Shown here: piece by piece, positions 34,907 to 44,295 of the stretch
Position numbering within the stretch: position 1 is the stretch's first letter
How the letters are laid out: each line of letters begins with the position of its first letter
Source: Parvibaculum sp041688015
GTDB taxonomy: Bacteria; Pseudomonadota; Alphaproteobacteria; Parvibaculales; Parvibaculaceae
DNA length: 64,000 nt
Assembly: GCA_041688015.1 (NCBI GenBank)
Contig: JBDNIY010000001.1
Location: 62,001-126,000 of the forward strand
Reading direction: 5' to 3'
Translations under genes and position numbers: made by a program
The notes under the pieces: model-generated
What the model was told of the DNA's origin: nothing
What the model saw: the letters and a program-made list of their open reading frames with translations, nothing else
Databases searched by the model: none

Positions 34907-36088
34907 ATGAAGACGCGCGCCTATATGGATCACAACGCAACGGCTCCGGTTCGTCCGCAAGTCGCCGCTGCGGTTGCGCGCGCGCTGACGTTCACGGGCA
35001 ATCCCTCGTCAGTTCATGGCGAAGGCCGCCGCGCTCATATGCTGATCGAAGAGGCCAGGGTGGATGTTGCCGCGCTTGTTGGCGCAAAGCCCACCGAAGT
35101 CATCTTCACCAGTGGCGGCACTGAAGCTGCCAATCTCGCCATTCACAGCGCGAAAGCGGCGCTGGGTGTAGAGCGTCTCATCGTCTCGGCCATCGAGCAT
35201 GATTGTGTTCGTGCTTCCGCCGCAGCTTCCGGTTTGCCAGTTGATATCCTCCCCGTGGATAGCGATGGCGTCGCTGATCTGGGCGCACTGGAAGCCCTGC
35301 TGGCAAAGCCGGGCAAGGCGCTCGTCGCGCTGATGCTCGCCAATAATGAGACCGGTGTTATCCAGCGTGTTGGCGAGGCGACGTTGCTCGCCCATGCGGT
35401 TGGCGCTTTGGTGCTGTGCGATACCATTCAGGCGGTGGGTCGCGTCTCCGTCAATCTGGAGGCCCTTGAAGCCGATATGCTGTTGCTCTCCGCCCATAAG
35501 ATCGGTGGACCGCTGGGCGTTGGCGCATTGGTCATCCGCGAAGGTCTGGCGTTTGAGCCTTTGATCCGCGGTGGCGGCCAGGAAAAGCGCCGTCGTGCGG
35601 GCACCGAAAATATCCCCGGCATTGCAGGTTTTGGCATCGCCGCGCGACAGGCAGTGGCCCAAATCCCCGCGGCGCAAGCAATCGCCACGTTGCGCGACGA
35701 CATGGAAAACGCCTTGCGCGCCGTCGCGCCAGACGTTCAGTTTTTCGGTGCCAATGCGCCGCGTCTTGCCAACACAAGCCTTTTTGCGGCATCGGGCCTT
35801 GATGCCGAAACACTCGTTATGGCGCTCGATCTCGATGGTATCGCGGTTAGCGCAGGCTCTGCCTGTTCATCAGGCAAGGTTGCGCGCTCGCATGTCTTGA
35901 GCGCCATGGGCGTGGCCGATGCTTTGGCCAGCGCCGCCATCCGGATCAGCCTTGGTGCAGAAAACACCAAAGCAGATATCGACCAACTGGTGTTCAGTTG
36001 GTCGCGCGCGTGGAAACGCGCTCAGACTAAAATTCAAACTGCGACGACGAGCGTGGCCCCGTCCGCGCTTGCAGAAGTGGAGCAATAA
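34907..36088 (+). CDS. iscS: Cysteine desulfurase, IscS/NifS type
   Basis: PLP enzyme giving persulfide sulfur for Fe-S clusters (393 aa). It has MDHNATAPVRPQVAAA, TSGGTEAANLAIHSAK, the PLP Lys in SAHKIGGPLGVGAL, GGGQEKRRRAGTENIPGIAGFG and the catalytic Cys in SAGSACSSGKVARSHVL. The long Cys loop places it in group I (IscS/NifS-like), unlike the SufS encoded downstream in the same operon. Its stop is 1 bp from the sufB start. Confidence 0.92.
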   Translation: MKTRAYMDHNATAPVRPQVAAAVARALTFTGNPSSVHGEGRRAHMLIEEARVDVAALVGAKPTEVIFTSGGTEAANLAIHSAKAALGVERLIVSAIEHDCVRASAAASGLPVDILPVDSDGVADLGALEALLAKPGKALVALMLANNETGVIQRVGEATLLAHAVGALVLCDTIQAVGRVSVNLEALEADMLLLSAHKIGGPLGVGALVIREGLAFEPLIRGGGQEKRRRAGTENIPGIAGFGIAARQAVAQIPAAQAIATLRDDMENALRAVAPDVQFFGANAPRLANTSLFAASGLDAETLVMALDLDGIAVSAGSACSSGKVARSHVLSAMGVADALASAAIRISLGAENTKADIDQLVFSWSRAWKRAQTKIQTATTSVAPSALAEVEQ

Positions 36089-36089
36089 A

Positions 36090-37544
36090 ATGGTGGCTGT
36101 GCGCGAAACAGTCGAAACGGTCGATCAGATTGCCGGCGAGAAGTATAAATATGGCTTCTCCACCGACATCGAATCCGAACGCGCGCCTATTGGCTTGAGC
36201 GAAGATACGGTTCGTTTCATCTCGGCCAAAAAAGGCGAGCCGGATTGGATGCTGGAATGGCGTCTGGACGCTTATCGCCGTTGGCTGACCATGGAAGAAC
36301 CGACATGGGCCAAAATCAAAATTCCTCCTATCGACTTTCAGGCCGCCTATTATTATGCCGCGCCCAAACAAAAGGCGAAGCTCGACAGCCTTGATGATGT
36401 CGATCCAAAACTTCTCGAAACCTACAAAAAGCTCGGCATTCCGCTTGTCGAACAGCAGATGCTGGCCGGTGTCGCGGTTGATGCCGTGTTCGATAGCGTC
36501 TCGGTCGTCACGACGTTTAAGAAGAAGCTCAGTGAAGTTGGTGTCATCTTCTGCCCCTTCTCTGAAGCTGTGCGCGAGCATCCAGAATTGGTGAAGAAGT
36601 ATCTGGGTTCGGTTGTCCCCCCCGCTGACAATTACTATGCGGCGCTCAATTCCGCAGTCTTTTCTGATGGGTCGTTCGTTTACATCCCGCCGGGTGTGCG
36701 CTGCCCGATGGAACTGTCCACCTATTTCCGCATCAACGAAGCCCAGACGGGTCAGTTCGAGCGCACCATGATCATTGCCGATCAGGGTTCTTATGTGAGT
36801 TATCTTGAGGGCTGCACCGCACCTCAGCGCGACGAAAACCAGCTTCACGCCGCCGTGGTCGAATTGATCGCCCATGACGATGCCGAGATCAAATACTCGA
36901 CCGTGCAGAACTGGTTCCCCGGCGACGAAGACGGCAAGGGTGGTGTCTATAATTTCGTAACGAAACGTGGCGATTGCCGCGGTGACCGTTCCAAGATTTC
37001 GTGGACGCAGGTTGAAACCGGTTCTGCTGTCACTTGGAAATACCCAAGCTGCATCCTGCGTGGTGATGAATCGCGCGGCGAATTCTACTCCATCGCCATC
37101 TCGAACCATTTCCAGCAGGTCGATAGCGGCACCAAGATGATCCATCTGGGGCGCAACTCGTCGAGCCGCATCATCTCCAAGGGCATTTCGGCGGGGCGCT
37201 CGTCCAGCACCTATCGCGGCCTCGTTTCGGTCCACAAAAAGGCCGAGAACGTGCGTAACTTTACGCAATGCGACAGCTTGTTGATCGGGGATAAATCTGC
37301 CGCGCACACTGTTCCTTATATCGAAGCCAAAAACCCTACGGCGATTTTGGAACATGAAGCCACCACCTCGAAAATCTCCGAGGAACAGCTTTTTTATTGC
37401 ATGCAACGTGGTGTGTCCGCCGAAGAGGCGGTCGCACTCATCGTCAACGGTTTCTGCCGCGACGTGCTTCAGCAACTTCCCATGGAGTTTGCCGTCGAAG
37501 CGCAAAAACTCGTCAGTGTTTCCTTGGAAGGAAGTGTCGGCTAA
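36090..37544 (+). CDS. sufB: Fe-S cluster assembly scaffold SufB
   Basis: Scaffold subunit of the SufBCD complex (484 aa from ATG 36090, which follows the iscS stop after one base). Conserved blocks: EPDWMLEWRLDAYRRW, GVIFCPFSEAVREHPELV, PPGVRCPMELSTYFRINEAQTGQFERTMI, YLEGCTAPQRDENQLHAAVVELIAHDDAEIKYSTVQNW, KGISAGRSSSTYRGLV and ALIVNGFCRDV. Its stop overlaps the sufC start (TAATG). Confidence 0.96.
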   Translation: MVAVRETVETVDQIAGEKYKYGFSTDIESERAPIGLSEDTVRFISAKKGEPDWMLEWRLDAYRRWLTMEEPTWAKIKIPPIDFQAAYYYAAPKQKAKLDSLDDVDPKLLETYKKLGIPLVEQQMLAGVAVDAVFDSVSVVTTFKKKLSEVGVIFCPFSEAVREHPELVKKYLGSVVPPADNYYAALNSAVFSDGSFVYIPPGVRCPMELSTYFRINEAQTGQFERTMIIADQGSYVSYLEGCTAPQRDENQLHAAVVELIAHDDAEIKYSTVQNWFPGDEDGKGGVYNFVTKRGDCRGDRSKISWTQVETGSAVTWKYPSCILRGDESRGEFYSIAISNHFQQVDSGTKMIHLGRNSSSRIISKGISAGRSSSTYRGLVSVHKKAENVRNFTQCDSLLIGDKSAAHTVPYIEAKNPTAILEHEATTSKISEEQLFYCMQRGVSAEEAVALIVNGFCRDVLQQLPMEFAVEAQKLVSVSLEGSVG

Positions 37545-38284
37545 TGCTTGAGATCAAGAACCTCCACGCCACCGTCGGCGGCAAAGAAATCCTCAAAGGC
37601 ATCGACCTGACGGTCAATGCGGGCGAAATCCATGCCATCATGGGCCCTAATGGCTCGGGCAAATCCACGCTCTCCTATTTGCTGTCGGGCCGCGATGGCT
37701 ATGACGTGACCGAAGGTTCCGTGACCTATAAGGGGCAGGATTTGCTGGCGCTATCTGTTGACGCACGTGCCGTCGCGGGCGTTTTCCTCGCCTTCCAATA
37801 CCCGATTGAAATCCCCGGCGTCACCACCATGACCTTCCTCAAGGCGGCGCTGAACGCTGTGCGCAAAGCGCGTGGCGAAGAAGAATTGGATGCCCCGCGC
37901 TTTCTGAAGAAGGTGCGCGAGAAGGCCAAACCCTTGAACATCGCTGACGACATGTTGAAGCGCGCCCTCAATGTCGGTTTTTCCGGCGGTGAAAAAAAAC
38001 GCGCCGAAATCCTACAAATGGCATTGCTGGAACCAGCGCTGGCGATCCTTGACGAAACAGATTCAGGTCTCGACATCGACGCCTTGAAGGTGGTGTCAGA
38101 CGGCGTCAACGCCTTGCGCTCGCCCGATCGTGCCATGATCGTCATCACCCATTATCAGCGTTTGCTCGAATACATCGTGCCCGACGTCGTGCATGTGCTC
38201 TCTGAAGGCAGAATCGTGCGGACAGGCGGCAAGGAATTGGCCGGCGAGCTTGAGCGGACCGGCTATGCCGAATTTGCGGCATAA
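37544..38284 (+). CDS. sufC: Fe-S cluster assembly ATPase SufC
   Basis: ABC-type ATPase that drives SufB-SufD remodelling (246 aa). Walker A is GPNGSGKST, the Q-loop lies in FLAFQYPIEIPGV, the signature is FSGGEKKRAEIL, and Walker B is LAILDETDSGLDIDAL, followed by the switch His in VITHYQRLL. The long upstream ORF extension is not used; ATG 37544 overlaps the sufB stop by one base. Confidence 0.96.
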   Translation: MLEIKNLHATVGGKEILKGIDLTVNAGEIHAIMGPNGSGKSTLSYLLSGRDGYDVTEGSVTYKGQDLLALSVDARAVAGVFLAFQYPIEIPGVTTMTFLKAALNAVRKARGEEELDAPRFLKKVREKAKPLNIADDMLKRALNVGFSGGEKKRAEILQMALLEPALAILDETDSGLDIDALKVVSDGVNALRSPDRAMIVITHYQRLLEYIVPDVVHVLSEGRIVRTGGKELAGELERTGYAEFAA

Positions 38285-38293
38285 GGAAGACCA

Positions 38294-39601
38294 ATGACTG
38301 ATACGGCTAGAAAATTCATCGAAACCTACGAGCGCGAACGCACGGCTTTGCCCGCTGCTGACCTTGGCTGGCTGAAAGCACATCGCGACGCCGCAATGAA
38401 GGCGTTTGCTAAAGCGGGTCTGCCGCATCGTCGCCTCGAAGATTGGCGTTATACCGATCTCGCCCGCGTGCTCGACAAAGCAAGCCTTGCCCCTATGCCC
38501 TTGCACAAGGGCGATGTGAGCGTTCCCGACGCGCAAGCAGCTGTTCGCGTCTTTGGCGGCATCGACCGCCATATCGTGACCATCGTGAACGGCCAATTAC
38601 GCGGCGACGTGTCTTTGCCCGACGGCGTCAGCCTATTGCCTTTGAGCGATGTCCTCGCACAGCCTTGGGCGCGAGCGTTGGTCGAAACGCGCGTGAGCAA
38701 GACGCAAGCAGCCGATATTCTGGCACTCAATACCGGCCTGATGCGCGGCGGCTTAGGACTGCATATCGCCAAAGGCGTAAAGCTCGATAAGCCACTGCAT
38801 TTGATCTATCTCGTCGCCGATGATGGCGCCGTTCACCTACGCAATCTGATCCAGCTGGAAGAGGGTGCAGAAGCGACGATTTATGAGAGCTTTGTCGGCA
38901 CGGGCTCTTATTTTACCGATCACGCCACCTCGCTTTCGCTGGCCGAAGATGCGCGTCTCACGCAGATCAGGGTGCAAGACGAAGCCCCCGCCGCCATTCA
39001 TCTGGCAACTCTGAGCGCCACGCTCGCCGCGCGGACCTACCTGTCGAGTTTCACCTTGAGCCTCGGCAGCGCCTTGTCGCGCGGGCAGACTTTCGTGCGT
39101 TTCGACGGCGAGGGCGCTGAAGCCCATATCAACGGCGCAACCGCGCTAAAAGGCCGCCAACATGGCGACCAATTCTGCATCACCGATCATGCGGTACCCC
39201 ATTGCACCAGTGCGACCTTGTTCCGCACCGTCCTCGATGACGCCTCCACGGGTGTTTTTCAAGGCAGGGTCATTGTGCGCCCTCATGCGCAGAAGACCGA
39301 TGGTCGCCAGATGACCAATGCGCTTTTGCTGTCGCGGGATGCCGCGATGAACGCTAAACCTGAGCTTGAGATCTATGCCGACGATGTTCAATGCGCTCAT
39401 GGCAGCACGATTGGCGAATTGAACAGCGAGGCGCTTTTCTATCTGCGCTCGCGCGGCATTGACGAGCAAACGGCGCGGCAATTGCTCATCTCTGCGTTTC
39501 TTGATGAAGCCTTCAAGACTGTGCCCGACGAACCCGCGCGTGAAGGTCTACGCGAACTGGCCGCCGATTGGTTTCGACTGACCGAGAAGGAGAGCGCATG
39601 A
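38294..39601 (+). CDS. sufD: Fe-S cluster assembly protein SufD
   Basis: Partner of SufB in the SufBCD complex (435 aa). The N-terminus carries GLPHRRLEDWRYTDLARVLD. The beta-helix core includes SFVGTGSYFTDHATSLSLAEDARL and QGRVIVRPHAQKTDGRQMTNALLLS. The C-terminal block ELEIYADDVQCAHGSTIGELNSEALFYLRSRGI is diagnostic, with the conserved Cys and His. GGAAGA precedes the ATG. Its stop overlaps sufS (ATGA). Confidence 0.95.
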   Translation: MTDTARKFIETYERERTALPAADLGWLKAHRDAAMKAFAKAGLPHRRLEDWRYTDLARVLDKASLAPMPLHKGDVSVPDAQAAVRVFGGIDRHIVTIVNGQLRGDVSLPDGVSLLPLSDVLAQPWARALVETRVSKTQAADILALNTGLMRGGLGLHIAKGVKLDKPLHLIYLVADDGAVHLRNLIQLEEGAEATIYESFVGTGSYFTDHATSLSLAEDARLTQIRVQDEAPAAIHLATLSATLAARTYLSSFTLSLGSALSRGQTFVRFDGEGAEAHINGATALKGRQHGDQFCITDHAVPHCTSATLFRTVLDDASTGVFQGRVIVRPHAQKTDGRQMTNALLLSRDAAMNAKPELEIYADDVQCAHGSTIGELNSEALFYLRSRGIDEQTARQLLISAFLDEAFKTVPDEPAREGLRELAADWFRLTEKESA

Positions 39602-40845
39602 CTATCGTCCCGAAAATGGCTGATTTGCCCTATAATGTTGACCTGATCCGCGCGGATTTCCCCATCCTTGCGCGCGAAGTTTATGGCAAACCGCTTGTCT
39701 ATCTCGACAATGGGGCTTCGGCGCAAAAGCCGCGCGTCGTCATCGACGCTATGCGCCACTCGATGGAGCATGAATTTGCCAATGTCCATCGCGGTTTGCA
39801 CTATCTGTCCAACACGGCGACGCAAGCCTTTGAGGATGCGCGTGAAAAGGCCCGTGCCTTTCTCAATGCGCCCTCGACCGATGAAGTGATCTTCACCAGT
39901 GGCTCGACCGATGCGTTGAACCTTGTGGCTTCCAGTTTTGTGGCGCCCATGATTGAACCGGGCGACGAAATCGTGCTTTCTGTCATGGAGCACCATTCCA
40001 ATATTGTGCCCTGGCATTTTCTGCGCGAACGCCATGGTGCGGTACTGAAATGGGTGCCAGTGACCGACGCGGGCGACCTCGACATGGACGCCTATGCCAA
40101 ACTTTTGGGCCCGCGCACCAAGATCGTCGCCATCACGCATATGTCGAATGTGCTGGGCACCGTGACACCTTTGAAGGAGATCATCAGGCTTGCCCATGCC
40201 AAGGGTATCCCCGTGGTCGCCGACGGCTCGCAGAGCGCCGTTCATCTTGACGTCGATGTGCAGGCGTTGGACGTGGATTTTTATGCCGTCACCGGCCACA
40301 AGATTTATGGCCCAACCGGCATCGGTCTTCTCTACGGCAAGAAAAGCTACTTGAGTAAGATGCGGCCCTATCGCGGCGGCGGCGAGATGATCCGCGAAGT
40401 CTCGATGGATAATGTGACTTATGCATCACTGCCGCATCGCTTTGAGGCGGGGACGCCTGCGATCGTTGAAGCGATTGGGCTCGGCGCCGCGCTTGATTAT
40501 GTGCGCAGTGTTGGTCATGAACGGATCGCGACGCATGAAGCGAGCCTGCTTGCCTATGCCACCGAAAAGATGTTGGCGATTGAAGGCTTGCGGATCATTG
40601 GGACGTCAAAGTCCAAAGGCGGCATCATCTCCTTCACAATGGGACGCGCCCATGCGCATGACATTGCCACCATCATTGATCGTGCCGGCGTGGCCGTTCG
40701 CGCCGGGCATCATTGCGCGCAACCCTTGATGGAACGCTTCGGTGTCACCGCGACGACGCGCGCCTCCTTTGCCATGTACACGACGCATAAGGATATCGAC
40801 CGTCTGGTCGCCGCCCTTATCGATGCTCGTAAATTCTTTGTTTGA
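39598..40845 (+). CDS. sufS: Cysteine desulfurase SufS
   Basis: Group II cysteine desulfurase (415 aa) for the SUF system. PLP Lys is in VTGHKIYGPTGIGLLYGK; the catalytic Cys is in RAGHHCAQPLMERFGV. Other matches are FPILAREVYGKPLVYLDNGASAQKP and HRGLHYLSNTATQAFEDAREK. ATG 39598 overlaps the sufD stop and removes a spurious ten-residue extension. No SufE gene is seen next to it; whether a SufE/SufU partner exists elsewhere is unknown. Confidence 0.95.
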   Translation: MTIVPKMADLPYNVDLIRADFPILAREVYGKPLVYLDNGASAQKPRVVIDAMRHSMEHEFANVHRGLHYLSNTATQAFEDAREKARAFLNAPSTDEVIFTSGSTDALNLVASSFVAPMIEPGDEIVLSVMEHHSNIVPWHFLRERHGAVLKWVPVTDAGDLDMDAYAKLLGPRTKIVAITHMSNVLGTVTPLKEIIRLAHAKGIPVVADGSQSAVHLDVDVQALDVDFYAVTGHKIYGPTGIGLLYGKKSYLSKMRPYRGGGEMIREVSMDNVTYASLPHRFEAGTPAIVEAIGLGAALDYVRSVGHERIATHEASLLAYATEKMLAIEGLRIIGTSKSKGGIISFTMGRAHAHDIATIIDRAGVAVRAGHHCAQPLMERFGVTATTRASFAMYTTHKDIDRLVAALIDARKFFV

Positions 40846-40854
40846 GGTCCACAA

Positions 40855-41238
40855 ATGTCACAAGAAGCGAACATGAGCGAAGTGCCGCCCGAAGCGGCAG
40901 ACCTCAAGCCCTCGGCCATTCCACCAGAAGAACTGGCGGCCCTGACCGACGACATCATCGCTGCGCTCAAATCGGTCTATGACCCTGAAATCCCGGTCGA
41001 TATTTACGAACTTGGGCTGATTTACAAGGTTGATGTGTCCGATGAGCGCGATATTGTCATCGACATGACGCTGACAGCACCAGGGTGTCCGGTGGCGGGA
41101 ACCATGCCCGAAATGGTGGCAGACGCGGTTCGCTCTGTTGAAGGTGTGGGCGATGTGAAGGTCAATATGACTTTTGACCCGCCGTGGGACATGAGTTTGA
41201 TGTCAGAAGAGGCGCGCGTTGCCCTGAACATGTATTGA
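40855..41238 (+). CDS. sufT: SUF-associated DUF59/MIP18-family protein
   Basis: 127-aa protein of the SufT/DUF59 family involved in Fe-S cluster assembly or maturation. The core LKSVYDPEIPVDIYELGLIYKVDV and VIDMTLTAPGCPVAGTMPEMV contains the conserved Asp and Cys. A disordered acidic N-terminus precedes it. GAGG lies seven bases before the ATG. It is placed between sufS and sufA as in other alphaproteobacterial SUF operons. Confidence 0.88.
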   Translation: MSQEANMSEVPPEAADLKPSAIPPEELAALTDDIIAALKSVYDPEIPVDIYELGLIYKVDVSDERDIVIDMTLTAPGCPVAGTMPEMVADAVRSVEGVGDVKVNMTFDPPWDMSLMSEEARVALNMY

Positions 41239-41290
41239 TGGCTTGAAGGCAACAGGCTCGGCTACCATCTTAGGGACTGAGGAGCGAAAA

Positions 41291-41650
41291 ATGGCTAGAC
41301 AACTTCCCAAAGCGATCACACTGACCGACAAGGCCGCCGTGCATCTGCGCGCGATCATGGCGGAGTCGGACGGAAAGTTGATTGGCTTGCGCGTCGGCGT
41401 AAAAAATGGCGGCTGTGCCGGCATGGAATACACGATGGAATATGCCAAGGATCAAAAGCCGCTGGACGAGGTAGTCGAGGATAAAGGCGTCAGGATTTTG
41501 ATCGACCCCAAGGCGATCCTGTTCCTCATCGGCACCGAAATGGACTATCAGACCGAAAAATTCTCGGCGGGCTTCAGGTTCAACAATCCCAATCAGACGG
41601 ACGCCTGTGGTTGCGGTGAAAGCGTCACGCTGGAACCGGCTCGCATCTGA
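41291..41650 (+). CDS. sufA: A-type Fe-S carrier protein SufA
   Basis: A-type cluster carrier (119 aa). The three Cys ligands are in KNGGCAGMEYTME and DACGCGESV. It starts MARQLPKAITLTDKAAVHL after GGAGCG; longer starts are unlikely. Last gene of the operon; the convergent sensor kinase gene ends 16 bp further on. Confidence 0.93.
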   Translation: MARQLPKAITLTDKAAVHLRAIMAESDGKLIGLRVGVKNGGCAGMEYTMEYAKDQKPLDEVVEDKGVRILIDPKAILFLIGTEMDYQTEKFSAGFRFNNPNQTDACGCGESVTLEPARI

Positions 41651-41666
41651 TCTGCCATTCAACCGA

Positions 41667-43187
41667 TCAGGCGAGCGCATTCCATTTGGCGTTGCCTGTG
41701 GCCTCAGGCGCCACAAAACGGCTCTTGGGGAAGATGGCTGTCGCCGTCGTACCTTCATTGACCACGCTGTCCAGAGTGATCGTCCCGCCGTGCAGGCTCA
41801 TGATCTTGCGCACCAAAGGCAGGCCAAGGCCGGTGCCATGGTGGCTGCGCGACATGGCATTTTCCACCTGAACGAAGGGTTGGAAGATCCGCTGCATGTC
41901 ATCTTTCTTGATGCCGATGCCGGTATCGCGCACAGATATTACCAGATTGCCCTGGGCATCAAGGCCGATCTCGATCCAGACGCGGCCGCCTTCCGGTGTG
42001 AATTTTAGGGCATTTGACGTCAGGTTGATGGCAACCTGATTGAACAGCCGCGGGTCGGCAATGACCCAGGGAATATCGTCGCGGACCCGGAATGTCAGGT
42101 CGACGTCGATTTCAGACGCGCGCTGGCGGAACATGTGCATGGTGCGGTTGAGCGATTCCACCGGATCGATAGGCTCTTCCTCTAACGAGAGCTTGCCCGC
42201 TTCGGCTTTTGAAATATCAAGAATATCGTTGATGATGCTGAGCAGATGCGTGCCGCTTGAACGAATGTCATTGGCGTAATCAGCATATTTTTCCTGCCCA
42301 ACGGGGCCGAACATCTGGTTGGCGATGATCTCCGAGAAGCCGATGATGGCGTTGAGGGGCGTGCGCAATTCGTGGCTCATAATGGCGAGGAAATCGTTTT
42401 TGGCGCGATTGGCGGCTTCTGAGCGGCTCAGCAAGCGCTCCGAGCGGATCTGCTCTGCACCGAGGCGCTCCTTGTCCACGAAGTTTTTGCGGAGTTGGTA
42501 TTCCTGAATGTAGTTTACAAAAACACTGACGCCGATGGCAAAGCACAAGAAGGCGTTGTTGTTGAGCAAGATGTCGGGCGACAGAGGATTGACGACTATT
42601 ACGACAAATTCGTAAGCGGCGAGCACTAGCATCGACATCACTGTTGAGTGGAGATAACCAAGTCGCCACAAACAGTTGTTGTAGCCAATGATGATAATGA
42701 TGCCGGCGTAGTAAAAATGATTACCCGGTGAGTTGGCGAGCGCCGTCATCCCGACCACGCCAAGGCTCGGCAGAGCCATGGAAAGCCCGAGGAGGCCTTG
42801 CATCCGATAAGTAAAGATCCGGGTATAAGAAAACGCGACCATGCCCAGCAGAAGCGGCCCGACAATGCCAAGCCGGATGATCCAAGCTTGATAGGTCACG
42901 TCTGGAATGATGTAGGGGTCAAGAAGCGCATAGAGCGCGAAAATGAGCGCACCACCCGCGATCGAAAAACGTGTCAGCGCAATGTTTTGTGCGAAATTTC
43001 CAACCTGGTAGATATCCTCGATAACCGGTTCGCGGAATCGAAGCGTTATCAGGCTCATGCCAAAGCTGGGTGTACGATCAAGCATAGCTTCCCCTGCAGA
43101 CAATATCGTGCCCGGCTTGGGATCGGTATTTTTACTGACTGCACTTTGGCCCAACATCAACCTGAATGCTTCCGTCTTTACTACCAT
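41667..43187 (-). CDS. Orphan membrane sensor histidine kinase
   Basis: HisKA-type kinase of about 506 aa. The N-terminal half has about six hydrophobic helices (roughly residues 65-215). A linker helix leads to HisKA with the phospho-His in MSHELRTPLNAIIGFSEII. HATPase boxes follow: VAINLTSNALKFTPEGG (N), RDTGIGIKKDDM (G1), FQPFVQV (F) and HHGTGLGLPLVRKIMSLHGG (G2). No PAS domain or response regulator is adjacent, so the target is unknown. The start is uncertain: 43187 is used, with 43211 and 43157 possible. A near-match to the CtrA box lies at 43250-43264. Confidence 0.88.
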   Translation of the reverse strand: MVVKTEAFRLMLGQSAVSKNTDPKPGTILSAGEAMLDRTPSFGMSLITLRFREPVIEDIYQVGNFAQNIALTRFSIAGGALIFALYALLDPYIIPDVTYQAWIIRLGIVGPLLLGMVAFSYTRIFTYRMQGLLGLSMALPSLGVVGMTALANSPGNHFYYAGIIIIIGYNNCLWRLGYLHSTVMSMLVLAAYEFVVIVVNPLSPDILLNNNAFLCFAIGVSVFVNYIQEYQLRKNFVDKERLGAEQIRSERLLSRSEAANRAKNDFLAIMSHELRTPLNAIIGFSEIIANQMFGPVGQEKYADYANDIRSSGTHLLSIINDILDISKAEAGKLSLEEEPIDPVESLNRTMHMFRQRASEIDVDLTFRVRDDIPWVIADPRLFNQVAINLTSNALKFTPEGGRVWIEIGLDAQGNLVISVRDTGIGIKKDDMQRIFQPFVQVENAMSRSHHGTGLGLPLVRKIMSLHGGTITLDSVVNEGTTATAIFPKSRFVAPEATGNAKWNALA

Positions 43188-43289
43188 GGCGCAGCGGAAC
43201 CCTGTTCCCACCGCTTACCATTGATATGACGAAAACATCTAACGTGAGGTTAAACGTCATTTACGAGTGGTTAAGACATGTAGTGTTCT

Positions 43290-44096
43290 TCAGGCGATGC
43301 CAAGAAAATAGCCTGCCAGAAGCAATCCAAAAATGATCCGGTACCAGCCGAATACCGAAAAGCCATGATTGCTGATGAACGCGACGAGCCAACGCACGAC
43401 AACGATGGCCGACAGAAAGGCTGCAACAAAGCCGATCGCGATCACAGCGCCGTCATCGGGATTGAGAACGTGACGCGCCTTCCATAGATCCAGAACAGTT
43501 GCCCCCAGCATTGTTGGGATCGCCAGAAAGAATGAAAACTCAGCGGCGGTCTTGCGTTCAACGCCAAGCATCAGCGCACCAAGGATGGTCGCGCCGGACC
43601 TCGAAACGCCGGGGACCATCGCCAGACACTGAAACAACCCGATTTTAAACGATGTCATCGGGGTCAGATTTTCAACCTCGACGATTGTGCTGGCCGGTTT
43701 CCATTTCTCGATCGCCAAAATGGCAATACCGCCCAGAACAAGTGATGTGCAAACAATGAGGGGCGAAAACAACACGGCCTTGATGAAATCATGCAACAAA
43801 AATCCGAACACCGCCGCAGGTAGGAAGGCAATGATGATGGCCAGCGCGAAATGCTGGGCGGCAGGATCGTTTGTCAGGCCGAAGGCGACGCCAAGCAACT
43901 TGCGAGCGTAGAGCACGCAAATAGCAAGAATAGCCCCCAACTGAATCACAACCTCAAAGACATTGGCTGTGGTGCCTGTAAAGCCAATCAACTGACCGGC
44001 AATGATCAGGTGGCCCGTCGATGATATGGGAAGGAATTCGCTCACCCCTTCGACAATGCCGAGAAAGATTGCCTGAAACGCTAAGAAAAATGTCAT
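43290..44096 (-). CDS. uppP: Undecaprenyl-diphosphatase UppP/BacA
   Basis: Integral membrane enzyme that recycles undecaprenyl pyrophosphate to the monophosphate carrier for cell-wall synthesis (268 aa). Catalytic motifs: GIVEGVSEFLPISSTGHLIIAG near the N-terminus and VPGVSRSGATILGALMLG in the second half. Multiple hydrophobic helices are present. ATG 44096 gives the family's usual length; the longer ORF adds a non-homologous extension. No clear ribosome site is seen. Confidence 0.94.
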   Translation of the reverse strand: MTFFLAFQAIFLGIVEGVSEFLPISSTGHLIIAGQLIGFTGTTANVFEVVIQLGAILAICVLYARKLLGVAFGLTNDPAAQHFALAIIIAFLPAAVFGFLLHDFIKAVLFSPLIVCTSLVLGGIAILAIEKWKPASTIVEVENLTPMTSFKIGLFQCLAMVPGVSRSGATILGALMLGVERKTAAEFSFFLAIPTMLGATVLDLWKARHVLNPDDGAVIAIGFVAAFLSAIVVVRWLVAFISNHGFSVFGWYRIIFGLLLAGYFLGIA

Positions 44097-44295
44097 TTGG
44101 GGGACGACTCGGGCTGAGAGAGATTTTCGCGCGAAGACTAGCACAGCGATGGGTTTCACCCACCGTAGAGTGGCAGGTGTCGGTCTCATCGTTATTTTTA
44201 GTTCATCTTGGGTTCAGGCTGGCAATGGAATGATCACCATTGACCGGAATCTGATTTGGGGCCTTGGAGCCGGTGTCATACAGGAGATACCGATC

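Noticed and set aside
36027..37505. 492-aa minus-strand ORF opposite sufB
   Set aside because: It exactly shadows sufB, whose plus-strand product has all family motifs; the antisense product shows no recognisable domain.
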